A stretch of DNA of 64,000 nucleotides from Carettochelys insculpta (lineage: Eukaryota; Chordata; Testudines; Carettochelyidae), in the NCBI RefSeq assembly GCF_033958435.1, contig NC_134161.1, positions 4,154,001 to 4,218,000 on the forward strand. The letters are read 5' to 3'. The notes below the pieces were generated by a model that was not told the DNA's origin, ran no database searches, and worked only from the letters and a program-made list of their open reading frames with translations. The translations under genes were made by a program, and so were the position numbers. Numbering within the stretch: the first letter of the stretch is position 1; every line of letters starts with the position of its first letter. Of this stretch, positions 24,780-37,800 are shown in pieces.

Positions 24780-25372
24780 CAATAAACCCTCGATGTAACA
24801 GACTTGGGGTGCCTCTCGTCCCACCCACCCCCCATAAATGCCAGAAACTCTGCAGAGCTGCCGTCGAGGCTGGAGGAGCTGGTGGAATGGCTGTGGCCAC
24901 CGGAACCGGAGAACCTGGGGGAGGGCTGCAGTGGGGCGCAGCAGCTTCCCTGCCCCACCCCTGTGTGCATGGAGCATGTTGGCGCCCGGCCGCTGCTGTT
25001 TGCGATGGCGCTGAGCAGCAGCCGCGGTGTCAGAGGCTGCTGCCCGCTGGCAGGCTGGGGGTGGCCAGGCTCTACCTTGGCACAAGGGGCTCGGAGCTGG
25101 GGGCTGGAGGAACCACAGCACTGAGAGCTGCAGGAGGTGGAAGGAGCCAGGCCGGCATTCAGCTCCTCTGCAGGTAATTGGGCGGGGGAGATGGAGGTGT
25201 GAGGGGAAGAATGGGGCAGGAGTGGGAAGGGGAGGGACAGAGGACAGGAGTAAGCGGTGGGCTGGGAAGGTCAGTGCCTCATCACACCGTGTAACCGCTC
25301 AGATATAATGGACTTTGGGGATTAAGAGACACCCACTTCCCCCCATTCATCCGTTAGATCGAGGGTTTACTG
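24780..25372. mobile_element. Tigger/pogo-like nonautonomous DNA element with terminal inverted repeats
   Basis: The left end reads CAATAAACCCTCGATGTAAC. The right end, reverse-complemented, reads CAGTAAACCCTCGATCTAAC, so about 20 terminal bases match apart from two changes. CAGTAAACCC-type ends are typical of pogo/Tigger-related MITEs. It is 593 bp with a GC-rich interior and no transposase. A second direct copy of the subterminal sequence (GACTTTGGGGATT-like) lies near 25,310. A clean TA duplication is not visible at the edges. Confidence 0.6.
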
Positions 25373-25594
25373 TGTACATACACACACGCCTTCATCTGGC
25401 CCCTGGGAGCTCAGCTGTGGAGGTCCAACAGGCCTCGGCCGGCGGGGGGGTGGGGGTGGGAGGGAAAGCCTCGTCCCCTCCCATCATAGCCTGCATCCTG
25501 GTTTCACGGTCTGGAATCGCTGCTGCTCATTTTGGTGGCTATGGAAGGTGCCGCTGCAGCCACAAACTCACCTGTTACTGGGGTTCCTTCCTTG

Positions 25595-25614
25595 TCTCTC
25601 TCTCTCTCTCTCTC
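25595..25614. repeat. (CT)n microsatellite
   Basis: A 20-base uninterrupted TC dinucleotide run. Confidence 0.9.
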
Positions 25615-27039
25615 ATGGTTTGCTTCTCCCAGTTTCCAGCTCGTTCCTTCCTCTCCAGAGGCTGGTGTGTGCTTCTGTGGGGAGCGTTGTCTTTTTCTTC
25701 CGCCCTTGCTCAGCTTTCTCTGCTGCCCTGTGTGACGTGCCACATGCGTCGATCTCCCAGGCCTGCGCCCCACCTGAGCACAGCTCTTCTAAGCTTTCCC
25801 TTAGTGGATGGGAGGGCAGTGAGATTTCCAGCTTTAAAACAACTTTTAATGGGAGTTTTCCGCTAAATGACGTCAAAGCGGAGGCTTAGGTGCTCCAGGT
25901 GGGTCGTGCGCCCCACGGATATGGGTGAGAAGCGGGGAGTGACTCCCGAACCCACTGAACAGGCTTCGTGTGACTGTGAGGGCTTCCCATCCTTACGTGC
26001 TCTTTGACCCAGATATGATCTAATGGCTAAAAAGGGGCCCTGATGGTACGAGCATGGAAAAGCTTTGTGCCTTTCATTAAAGCCCTCATACCATATTTCT
26101 GCAGCCACGGCGGCTGCTCAGTCACTGACCCTGCGCTGTTCTGGGGCTGGGGAAGGGAATGCCCCGACGCGTGCAGAGAGAGCTTGACCAGTGCCAGCAA
26201 AGTGGGTGTGTCTGCATGGGAGCGCTCCTGCCCGCTTTTTGATGGGGGAGGTAAGATGAGAGGGCTCTGCTTTCCATAGGTATTCCTGCCCTGTTGGACA
26301 GGTTAACCAGCAGGAAAAAGCGAGCATGCCTCCACAAGGAATTCCTTCTCCTTGCACTTTGGCTTGCCATGGCGTATTGCTGGCCCGTTGCACTGAAAGT
26401 TGACAGCAAGTTGTTTAAAACAAAACCAAAAAAAAATAATCCTCAAACCTCTCTGCTTCTCCTGCCACAGCTCTGGGGATGAGCAAGGTGCTGCTGTCTC
26501 TTAAGAGGGGGTCAAATGAAGCGGTACGTCCCCTGGGCTGTGCTAAAAGCTCTTTTATATTGGAACGAATAAATGGGTGGACCCAAGGATGAACACCAGA
26601 AGCTGGGATATCAGCACACGTGCAATGTGCATTCATCTGACGTCACATGTTCATGCTTTTCCCCGCACCATGAAGGCTGGAAACTTACTGTTCTCGTACA
26701 GTCACAGGCCTCCCAAGAGTTGAGACTTTGGGAGAAAACGCTAAACAGTGCAAGCTACAAATAAACATAACATACGGATGCGGCTTTACTGTGACATCCC
26801 TTTACAGCACTCCTGTGAAGTCAAGGGGTCTTAAACTGTGGGAAATTGCTGCATGGCCCCTCAGAAGGTCCCTTTCCGCTGCCTGAGGGCCATAAAGGGG
26901 CTTTGGTGTGAAGGGGCCTCAGGCCCTAAATACTCTGCTGTTCAGACACTTGTTTTTCCTTTTAAATTAGGCACATGGGGGCTTGCTGTGCCCCTCAAGA
27001 TAGTGTCTTAACAAGTGATCTGAAGTGTTTTATAAACTG

Positions 27040-27320
27040 GTGTGCTGCCATCTGCCATTTGACATAATGGGGAAACTGAGGCATGAAGTGGCCTCAGGCC
27101 TCTATGGCAGGCACTTTGGCTTTTGGGATGCTCAACCCTGTGCACCTGAGGGCCGAGGTTCCAGCCCAGCCAAGCACTAAGAGCTGATTGGCCTGGCAGG
27201 GGGCTCGGGAATTCAGGTAGCTGAAGTGGAACTCCAGGGATCAGACTCTAGACCATCACGAAGGCATCTGGGCGGAGCTGGGAACAGACCCCTAAGCCTT
27301 AAGTTGATGGCTGTAACTGC
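27040..27320 (-). repeat. MIR-like SINE, antisense
   Basis: Starts with AATGGGGAAACTGAGGCATG and continues through GGAGCTGGGAACAGACCCCT and CTTAACCGCACTCTACCC, the antisense MIR order. It may hold an internal insertion. Confidence 0.55.
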
Positions 27321-29139
27321 TTAACCGCACTCTACCCATCAGCGTGACCCCGGGGGAGCAGGAACCATCTGACCTCACCCGGGCAGACAACTTAAGCCAA
27401 CACAGAAGTAGGCTAACAATGGGAATTTGGTGGGGGATCTCCCATTTGCGCACCAGCCCTGGGCCAGCTCGGATTTCAGAAAGGCTCAACCCCACCACCC
27501 CCATCCCAGTTTGGCCCAGCTCTGCCCAAATAGGGAGGAAACTGTGTGCCCACCTGGGTCCCATCCAACAGGCTGATCAGGATCCAGCTCATCCGGTATC
27601 AGAATAAACCGAGCCCTGGCACTAACAGAACGAAGAGAGCAGCAAGAGTCTGTGTTCTTGTCCCGTGTGTGCGTCCGCCTGTCTGTCCTGGGGGCTGGGG
27701 AGAGGAGCTTGCATATGTCACTTTCCTGTGCCAGCCCATCCTGCGCGTCTGTGTGCTGGTTCTCTCTCTCCCTCCCCGCGTGTGGGTGTCTGTGTGCGCG
27801 TGCCTGGAGGCCTGCACGCGCTTCGCAGCTCAGCCGCCTTAGCTGGCTCTTCTAAATGCGTTCTGGGCTCACCAGGGAGCTGAGCAAGTTTGCTTCAATG
27901 AAAGTGAACTCGTTCATTTAAACCTGACTATAGAGTACTCTGGCCCCCTGCTGTGTTAATTATCCTGTAGTTCTAAACTGATTGCTGTACACTAAGCTTA
28001 AACCCTCCTTTATTTATTTACTGACTACATTAACAGCAAAGCCTGCACTCTTTTTATGTAGCTGCAAACTGTACGGCATGCTGCACTCATGCTCTTATTT
28101 AGCTGCACGATACAATCCCATCATGGGGTGAGGCAGGGGCTGTAATTAATATATTTTCTCTCTGCTTTTCCCTCCTCCCTCCCTCCCCTCCAGCACAAGG
28201 CCCTGGGAAGCGAGAGCAGCTTGGGAAAGCACATTGGAGACCTTGGCTGAAAAGCCCCCCGCACGGGTGGGTTTGTGGGGGGAGGTGAGGCTCCTCTAAC
28301 TCCTCCGTATTGCGCTCTGCAGGCTGCACCAATGGGGTTCAGAGTCCCCCTGTGCAAAGAACCCCGCCCCCCCCCCCCCCGGTCTCCACTTTGGAGCGCT
28401 AAACCCTAGCTGAAGACTTGAAAGAGAGTTGCTAGGGAGGGAGCTGCCCCTTGGGTAGTTCGCACCGAGCTCTCCCAGCAGAGGGGGCGGCTGCCAGAGG
28501 TTGCCCTCTTTGCATGGCCTGGTGCAGCAGACGGTCCCCTCGCCAGGCAGGCTGAGCCAGGCTGGGGAGTGAGGGGAAAATGAAAACACCTTGAAATGTT
28601 CATTACGGGGACGCGCCAGGGCAATTAGTGTCTCGTAAAGGAGAAGGCTGTTTATATTTTAAATGACTGATTAAATCCGTCGTCATTAGCCTGCGCTTGG
28701 GCAAAGCACGCCACGCTGCACAGCCCTATGTGGCTGTCGATAAGGCAAGGCATGTCCTGCCCAAACTCCACCCCCTCACTGCCTAACGCTCTCTCCGTGG
28801 CCTTGATTCTTCCTAGTCTTCGCCACACCCTCTTGCATTGGTCCCATCATGCAGTTCTGTGGGTTGGTGCAAGGGCGTTCTCCTCTGGAGGGTCTCCCAT
28901 TCACAACAGCCCCCACCCACCACCCCGCATCAGTCACGGCATTTAGGGACCTGTTTCCTTCTCCCTCCCGCAGGTAGAGCACGCGCAAGGCACGGTGTGA
29001 AGTTTGACAGCTTTGGTCTTGGCACGGAAGACCTGTGCTCAGCACTTTTCAGAACTGGGCCCACAAAAGGATGGCTGACGTTTCCTGAATGCCTTGTGAT
29101 TATTTTTTGGTGCTCAGCACCAGCACACTCGATCAGAAG

Positions 29140-31878
29140 AAGATCCCACTGACTGGAAGGCAAGGGATGCATAGTCCCAGAGATAGAAGATCTATGACCA
29201 CCAGGCCCAAGAGAAGATGGGAGGTGTGGGTAGATGGGGACTCCCTCCTCAGAGGAACGGAGTCATCCATCTGCCATCTAGACCTGCCATTTCAGGAAGT
29301 TTGCTGCTTACCAGGAGCTGCAATCCAGGATGTGACAGAGAGGCTTCCAAAAATCATCAGACGTGCGACTTACCCCTTCCGACTCCCCCATGTAGGAACT
29401 CATGACACAGCAAAGAACGATCTTGAGCAGATCGCTGTGGATTATGTAACTCTGGGCAGGAAGATAAAGGCATATGGAGCACAAGTGGAGTTCTCGTCCA
29501 TTCTTCCTGTTGAAGAAAGGGGTCCAGGTAGAGAGAGTCAAACCATGGAGGTACATGTGTGGCTGCGCAGATGGTGTCAGAGAGAGGGCTTTGGTTTCTT
29601 TGACTGTGATATTCTGTTTGGGAACAAGGATTGCTAGACAGGGATGGGGCTCACCTAACGAGGAGAGGAAAGAGCATGATGGTGGCCAGGCTTGCAAACC
29701 TAGTGAGGAGGGCTTTCAGCTCAGTTCATCAGGGAGATGGTAACACAAGCCCTGAGGTAAGCGGGGAAGGAGGAAGGAACAACAAAGGAGGACCCCTGGT
29801 TCAAAAGGAGAAAGTAGGCCAATCAGCGAACTATCTAAGGTGTTTGTACACAAATGCAAGAAGCCCGGGAAACAAACAGGAAGAATCAAGAGGCCCTGGC
29901 ACAGTCAAAGTAATATGAAGTGGTTGGAATAACGGAGACTTCGTGGGATGTCTCGCATAACTGAAGCACTGCCAGGGAAGGGTATAAACTGGTCAGGAAG
30001 GACAGGCAGGGGGAAAAAGGAGGAGGAGGAGTTGCAATATGTGCGACAGAGTGGTATGATAGCTCAGAGTTCCAGTAGATGGAGGGAGAAAACCCAGTTG
30101 AGAGTCTTTGGGTTAAGCTTAGAAGCAGAAGCGACAGAGGTGATGTTGTGGTTGGTGTCTGCTGTAGGCCACCAGATGAGGTAGATGAGAATTTCTTCAG
30201 ACAACTGAGAGAAGCTTCCAGCTCACAGGCCTTGGCTCTCATGAGAGACTTGAATCACCCAGACATTTGTTGGGAGACCAGTACAGCAGCGCACAGACAA
30301 TCCAGGAAGTTTTTGAAGACTGCTGGGGATAACTTCCTGGTACAAGTGCTGAAGGAACTGACCAGGGGACACGTGCAGCTTGACTTGCCACTCACAAACA
30401 GGGAAGAACTAGTGAGTGAAATAGAAGTGGGTGGTAACCTGGGCTGCAGCAATCATGAGATTGCAGGACTCTGACAAAAAGAAGGCAAGTGATCAGGAAA
30501 AAACAAATCCTTGATGTCAGAAGAGCAGACTTTCTCTCCCTCAGAGACCCGACAGGCAGGATCCCGTGGGAAGCTTATAGGAAAGGCAAAGGAGTTCAGG
30601 AGAACTGGCAGTATTTTAGAGAAGCCTTATTGAAGGCACAGGAGCAAACTGTACTGATGCACACTAAGAAAAGCAAATGTGGTAGGCAACCAGCTTGGCT
30701 TACCAGGGAAACCCTTGGTGAGCTTAAGCTCCAGAAGGGATGCATGTAAGGAGTGGAAACTTGAACAGATGACTGAGGAGTATAAATATATGTCTGGAGA
30801 ATGCCAGGGGGTAATCAGGAAGGGGAAAGCACGATTAGAACTGCAGCTAGCAAGGAGCGTGGGGGGCAACAAGAGAGGTTTCTCCAGGCATGTTAACAAT
30901 AGGAGGGTTACCAGGGAGGATGTGGTGCCCTTACTGGATGAGGGAGGTACCCTGGTCACAGATGACATGGGAAAGGCTGAAGTACTCAATGTTTTGGGGT
31001 TTTTTTCTTCTCTCTCAGTCTTCATGGACAAGGTCAGCTCCCAGGCTATGGCAAAAGGCAGTGAAGTATGGGAAGGAGGTAGGCAGCCCTTGGTGGGTAA
31101 AGAATGGGGTAAGAGCTATGTAGAAAAGCTAGGCACATAAATGTATGGGTCCAGATTTAACACGTGCAAAGGTACTGAGGGAATTGGCAGATGTCACTAC
31201 AGAGCCTTTGGCCATTATCTTTGAAAATTCATGAAGATTGGAAGAGGTCCCGGATGGCTGGAAAAAGGCAAATATAGTGCCCATCTTTTAAAAAGGAAAA
31301 GGCCATTCAGGGAAAATCATGGAGGGGATCTTCAAGCAATCCATTCTGAAGCACTTGGAAGAAGGGCAAGTGATCAAGAGCCATCAACATGGATTCACCA
31401 AAGGCAAGTCATGCCTGACCCATCTGATTAGCTTCTATAATGAGATAACAGGTTCTGTGATACGGGGAAGTCAATGGAAGGGATATAATTTGACTTGAGC
31501 AAAGCTTTTGATACGGTTTCCCACAATATTCTTGCCCATAAGTTCAGTAAGTATGGATTCAGTACACGGACAATAAGATGGATAGAAAGCTGGCTAGACA
31601 GTCGGGCCCAATGGGTAGCGGTCAATGGCTCTATGTCTGGTTGGTGGTGGGTTTCAAGTGCCCCAAGGACCTGTTCTAGGGGTGGTATTGTTCGACATCT
31701 TTATTAGTGACCTGGATGAGGGGATGGATTGCACCCTCAGCAAACGTGCAGGTGACACTAAGATACGGGGAGAGGTAGGTACATTGGAGGGCAGGGATTT
31801 CGTTGGGGTTCATCCTGCTTTTGGCCCTGGACTGGACTCAATGACCTCCTAAGGTCCCTTCCAGCCCTAGGATTCTAT
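29140..31878 (+). mobile_element. Decayed CR1 LINE with ORF1 esterase remnant, endonuclease and partial reverse transcriptase
   Basis: About 2.7 kb of CR1 in order: the end of ORF1 with an SGNH/esterase domain (29,150-29,637); the start of the ORF2 endonuclease (LRCLYTNARSPGNKQEE near 29,840); later endonuclease blocks (GVCCRPPDEVDENFF, LMRDLNHPDICWE near 30,160-30,290); and reverse-transcriptase blocks (SKAFDTVSHNI near 31,500; [15 protein letters not shown] near 31,700). Frames are broken by many stops and shifts. After the region around the YADD-like motif (here RAGDTK) it jumps to the 3' end, CCCTAGGATTCTATGA, so the C-terminal third of ORF2 is deleted. The CR1 is 5'-truncated within ORF1. 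Confidence 0.92.
29150..29637 (+). pseudogene. CR1 ORF1 fragment with SGNH-hydrolase (esterase) domain
   Basis: An open frame reading WEVWVDGDSLLRGTE (the GDS block with its candidate Ser), then PHVGTHDTAKNDLEQIAVDY (the G-x-N/H-D block), ending at TAG 29,635-29,637. Some CR1-clade elements carry such an esterase in ORF1. The usual GTND appears here as GTHD. The N-terminal part is missing, and the element it belongs to is dead. Confidence 0.75.
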
Positions 31879-34800
31879 GAAAGGGCAGGTGCTCAGCACA
31901 TGTGGAAAATCAGGTCCCCACATTGGGGGCTACAGCTCTGATCATTTTTGACACAATGTCTGCCTATGGGCTTGAACCCAAGATGTGGGGGCTTCAGAAT
32001 GGGATTAAGTCACAATGAGTCATTGGCAAGGAACCTCTGAGTCCTGACTCTTCATCCTGTGCTTTACCTACCAGGCCATGCTGCTTTCTTGCACAGGTTG
32101 GAATTCTGTTGTCCAGCAACATCCGCAATCCAGCATGATTTTAGTGAGCTGGATGACCACTTATCATGGGCATTTTTCACAGTCCTATAAAGTTGGTTTC
32201 CAGCCACCAGTTCTGGCTTTCAGTGGTCTGTGCTGTTACTTAGCTGTAATTTACCCCTAAATGCCTTCTAAGAGCCCGGTAAGCAGTGGAAGGATTGGTT
32301 ATGCCAGACAATATTGACCTCTGATGGTCGGGTAAATTCTCTCATCTGGCACTGGTCATGTCCCAAGGGTGCCAGATTAGAGAGGTTCAACTTGTCGGTG
32401 CCTACAGCCAGGGACAGCTTCCGCCTTCCTCCCAGGGGCTTTTGTCTGAGAGGACCCAATTCCAGAAGGAGCAAATGGCTGGGTAGGCTTGTTTGTGGCG
32501 GGCCCTAGGGCTTTTAACCCTGGTTTATCCTGTGTTAAATCCTGGCTGTGGCTCTCCCTCTCATGTCCCCTTAATTGCATACCCCACCTCACAGAACCAC
32601 AGTCAGCCAGGATCCCATACACAATAGATATAAACTCCTTTGGGCTAGCTGCACTATTAGCAAAGGTCCTTGGGACAGAAGCACGGCTGCCTTGTGCTGG
32701 AAGGAATGTGGACTATTTCTACACCGGCTGGAGTGAGCCACCTTCCTCCTGCAGACCACCCAGCTCTCCGCACAGGCAGGTTTGCAGAGGGAGGGGGCTC
32801 AGGCTGGGATAAACACCCAGGTCTGGAGAACGTAAGTTAGGCTGAAGGGTCAGGCCTTTGCCCAGCTCCACAGAGCCTGTTACACTGTACTGCTGAGGTC
32901 TCTATGGGTGGCTGATTTTCGAACTGTGGAATCAGGGCAGCGAATCTGGTCTGGTGTTGCAGGTTATCCTGTGGACCGGGTGAGCTGGTTTGTTTTGCAT
33001 GTGTTGGGTCACCCTGACTGCGGCATCAGCTAGTTCCAGATTTTGCCACCCAGCCCTTGCCCCAAGACCTGCAGGCTGCATCCCGGCACTGTCAGGGTCC
33101 GGAGTGTTTCCTCTGGTCAGTCACACGGGTGCAGCTGCTCCTTGGAGATTTGCCCTGTCGTGCTCTTGTCTGACTCTGCAGAAACAATGGGCTCCGCTGC
33201 CACCATGTGGGGAAGGAGAGCACTGGAGTGGAAACAGCCTGGGCTCTGGCCTGCTGGCAAAGGCCCAACCAGAGAAGAGCAGGCCCATGGGTAGGTGTTT
33301 ATTAGCATTAACTGGCCCAGGGCTCCATTAACATTCCCAGTTGCCTGCTGTTCTACTGTACAGTTTAGTGGCAGCTGCCCCAGAGGCTGAGCCATTAAGC
33401 TCTGACTGCAGCATCCGGAGAAATGAATTTTTCCACCTCCCTTGGGCCCCCACAGATTGCAGGAGCCAGGGAGGCTTGTCGTGCGGCCCACCGTGCAGAC
33501 TGCAGGGCTGCTCTAGGCTCCTTCAGGGTAGTGGGGGCAGCAGCTGAGGCGTTGCCAAAGGCTGTGCTGGCTGGGCCGTGGGGGCAGGAAGGAAGGATGC
33601 CGTGCAGGGAGAGGGGCGGCCTCTGGGAGATAGGCGCCGTCTGTTGCTGGTGCAGGTAGAGGTGCTTGTTTCAATGGCAACTTCCGATGCAGTTACCCAG
33701 AGGAGGAGCTGATTGGCCGGTGTGATCGAGGGATCTGTGCCTACTGGAAGGCCAAGGGCAATACACAGGCTCCCTGCTTGGCTCCCACCCTCCCGCGCAG
33801 AAGTCAGGCGGATCCTGGCATCCAACAGCTGTGAAAGCTGATGGTGAAGGTAAGAAAACCAGCCCGGGCACCTGAACCTGGTCCATGGGCAGGAGTGGGG
33901 AACCGGTCCGTGATAACCATTGGCCTCAGGTCCCCAGCCTGGTCAGAAACACGATGGAGAGGGATCCAGGAGATCTAGCAAACCTGCATCAGGATGGGTG
34001 CCAAACTGCTCAGCATCCTGGGAGCCTGCTGGGCACTTCAGTCTCTGGATAAAAATGGCCCCACCGACAAGATGGGGCAAAGGCATGATGAACCCGCCCA
34101 CCTTCGTAAATGACAATTGGATAACAGGTGCCCCCAGCTGTGCTGTACGGTCTAGCGCAGATAATGCCACTGGTGACACCAGGAACCCCCCAGCATGACC
34201 GAGGAGCCCAGGACCAAGCAGAGGCAGGCAGAGCAAGGGGTTAACAGGCCCCCTGGGGAGGAAGGACAGCTGTTTGCTCTGAGTGTAGAGATTTGCTGGG
34301 TAACTGGCTGAGCCAGCCGTGGGCAATTAATAAATCTCTCTGTGGTGCCTGAGGAAAGGTGCCGTGGGAGCGTTCAGTCTGGCAATGAGCACCAGAGGAG
34401 AAGGAGAGGTGAATTCCCTTTTCCACAGGGCCTTGGCTGCTGTGAGCCACACTGGAAATTTTGCTGGTGAATTTAGCTGCGGGAAGACTCAGACTCTTAA
34501 AGGACCAGGGGATTCTTTGCTTTGCAGCAGAGAGGTTGACAGCCCACCTTGCCATGCTCAGGTTTGGGCTGGGGCTTGCCCATCTTGATCAGTACCCTGG
34601 TGCTATCAGTAGTGTTAGCAGCAACCTGGGCCTTTGTGCTACCACTCAGGAGAGACTCAGGTGCCGCCCCACTGATTAGCAGAGCCCTCACAGCTCGGTT
34701 TTGTGTTTCTTGGGGTGGTGCACATCCACATGCCTTGGTGCACATGACAAAAATTATTCTGCCCCCGGATGGAAAAGATTAGCGGGAAAGCTGGCCTTCA

Positions 34801-37800
34801 GGTACAGAAGCTGCACACAAGATGCCTCCCTTGGGAGTGAGACTGGACACCCCCTTTTGTATTCTGGTGAGTTTGGAGCAGCCTGTATGACATGCCTGGA
34901 CAGAACAGGGGACCTAGATAGGGCATTGCTTTGGCCACTTGGCATCTGGAACCACCAAACTTCTGGGAGAATTAGCCTTAATCAGGGGCCATTAAAACCC
35001 CAGCCAGTCAGAAACCAGTTTAAATGTCCAAAAGGCTGTCTCGGATTGGCTGAAGCAAACCCAGGCGTGCCAGCTGGAATGCTCAATGTCAGCAAAGTCA
35101 GGGCAAAGAGACTACCCAGGCAGATTACGTGAGGATGCACTGAGCTCAGACCTTGCTCTTCTACCTCTAGGAGCTGCTTTACCATAAAGAGTTTGGGGCA
35201 GGTTAGGAAGTTGTTTGCTGGACTCAGGCAGTCTTAAATTAAATTAGGCTCAGTTAACAACTGGCTGTCTCCTGCACCAGCCCCCTAGGAGAGTGGAGAT
35301 AAAACCCTTCTGAGCATTTGGCCTAACAGAAAGGAAGTTATTATCATAGGGACATTGTTATAGGATCAAGGCTTTGTCTGCGCATTCACGGAGCAGCTGG
35401 GAGCTATTATTCTGTGACAATGTTCTGTTCCCTCAACATTATGTCCTCACTAAATCTTTATTAGTAGATTAGATTCAGATTTATTGATGTTTCTGTTTTT
35501 AGTGGAAGGTTCAGGCTGACGATCTTGAGGAGATGTCTCCCGCTTCACCTGCACTCTGAAGTTTCCAAACTGTCTGCAAGGGAAAAGCTTCACCTTGAAG
35601 AAAAGACACCAGACCCTCTTGTGCACCTTCGGTGCCTGTCTTTCCAAGTGGGGCCTGCCCTTGGAGTAGATACGTGTTGATAGCATAACAGGTAGGCAGT
35701 ATTTCAGTAACATGGAACCCTCCTTTTGAGTGAGCACCAAGGTTCTCGTGATGCAGGCTCTGAAGTGGGATTCAGGAGAGAGAGGTTCTAAGCTTTGCAC
35801 TGGTGTTGTAATACAGGTAAATACCTGAGGGAAAAAACGTCAGTGGTCCTCTCCCCATGTGAGGGTGGAGAGGTGACTTGTTCAAGATCACACAGCGGTC
35901 AAAAGCAGAGTCTGTCCCCTGGCCCCTGCTGGCGGCTTCAGTAAAGCAGTATCCTTCCTGCTGGAGTTCTTAGTGGAGAGAAATGAGAAGCAATGGCCAT
36001 AGCTGGGCTGCTGGAGGGGTTATGGGTGACAGGATGGTGGATGGGGAAGACCAGGGCATGCTCCTGCTGGGTGGCGGACAGACTGGTACCGAACAAGAGG
36101 CCAGGAGGTGGAGCAGCAGGTGGGGCTGTGCAAGAGAGAGGCCCATAGCTGGGGATGTGTGGGATGAGAACCAAGGCGCAGCAGGTTCAAAGTCAAGTCG
36201 ATTGAGTTTGACACTGGGGGGGACCTTTCCTTTGCAGAAGTCCCAGAAGTGTTGCATGGAGGCGGCCTGGGCCTTGACTCTGAGCTGCGGTGAGTATGTA
36301 ACTCCTTGCGCCGGAGCCACCCCATCCCCTGCCTGATGGGGACTCTTGTTGCAGGACCACCAGCTGGGGTCACGCTCGGGCCTGTCTGACTTGCCATCTC
36401 TTGCACTGCTGGGGGTGCTGGGCTGAGGCAGCTGCTTCTGTGGCCCCACGTGGCCCTTTGGCAAACATTAGCTGGGGCATTTTGGAGCACAGCTTTGAAC
36501 GAGTGCTTCCTGGGATCACACACAGGCTGCTTGCTGCTTAGGCAGCAAGGCAGAGCCTAACAGCCCCACCCGTAGGCCCCAGGCCCACTATGCTCAGGGA
36601 TTGCGATGGCTGGGATCAAATGGCTGGTACCACTGTTGCCCTACGTTAAGAGCCTGGGACTTCGAGCATGTGCTCTGGCCCCAAACAGGTTCCTGCCTCC
36701 TGCAGCAGCTTCTACCCTGCTGCCTGCTTTCCTCCCTGCTGTTACTGGACCACCTCCCTCTTGGACCCCATACAGGTTCCCAGCCTGGTGACTGGAGCGA
36801 GTGGGGAGTCCCAGGAGGGCATTGAGCACAGGCAGGGACGAGGTACAGGTACCCTCAACCAGGAAAGGCAGGGTGCTCATCCCAGAGATCAGCAGTAGTC
36901 AGGCAACTGGGCAATGGGTTACAGCCGAAGTTAGTGGCCACACCTCTCTTTGTTTCTTGGCCTCAGTAGGTCTGTCTGCACCACAGGTAGGAGCGAGGTG
37001 TCCAGCCAGGTAGATGCTGCCAGATAGCTGCTGCCCCAGATTCCAAGATTTCAGGTAGCTGCTGCCCCAGTGGAGGCTCGTGCTAGTGACCGTGCTCAGG
37101 TCAGGAGTAGCTCCACCCTGGGAGCACAAATCACTGACCTGTGTGAGCTTCACAAGGGTGTAGAGTGTCCGGAGCTCTCGCAGACACTGGCCGTTCTGCT
37201 GAGGCTCCCAGGTACATGGCACTGGGAGCCAGGAGGGAGAATGGTTTGGATGACACAGACACCTGCTGGGTCTGGAGAGGTGTTGCTCTGAGCATGGACC
37301 AACACGGGGACTCATGGATTGGGGATCTGGCCGCAACAGACAGCTCAGCGGAGCCTTCCTCAAGTAACCGATTACCCCGCGGGTGATGTCTTGGAGATGC
37401 AGTCCTGCCAGTGATCTGACTACTCCTTGCTCCTGAGTGCCTGCCCCTCCGTTTGGTCAGCCCTCTTGATGAAGGTCAGAATGAGGGTAGCACAGGGCTA
37501 TGGCCTCGTTCCATGGCCCTCCCCTGTGATGCATGGGTGGAGCAGATGGATTCAAGCTGAGCCTGTGTTCTTTGAGTGCTTGAGCCGAGCATTGGGGGTT
37601 CAGACTCCCTCCATCCCTTGCCCCAAAGTGGGGTACATGCTGACTGCATAACTACGGCAAGGATGTGGGGGTTCTCTCCTAGAGCAACTGAGGGGCTTGG
37701 CTGAGAGTTGGACTTAGCCTTTGAAGTAAGCGAGCAAAACATGCTACCTATCCTGGTCCCAAACATTTCGGGCTCCCCCGGTCTGACTGGAGCAATGTGA

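Larger units (their letters stand above)
23291..29139. other. Intergenic region between ZBTB16 and the 29-kb CR1
   Basis: No gene is recognised. Open frames of up to 183 codons (for example at 25,315) resemble no family, sit in GC-rich low-complexity sequence and overlap frames on the other strand. Contents: a poly(A) tract near 24,296-24,315, an inverted-repeat element (24,780-25,372), a CT repeat (25,595-25,614), a MIR-like SINE (about 27,040-27,320) and a poly(C) run near 28,366-28,380. Confidence 0.7.

Noticed and set aside
24624..25124. GC-rich stretch with long frames on both strands, possibly a CpG-island first exon
   Set aside because: Most of it lies within the inverted-repeat element 24,780-25,372, which explains the composition.
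25315..25866. 183-codon open frame on the plus strand
   Set aside because: No recognisable domain. The sequence is Ser/Leu-rich because of a CT repeat, overlaps frames on both strands and starts inside an inverted-repeat element.
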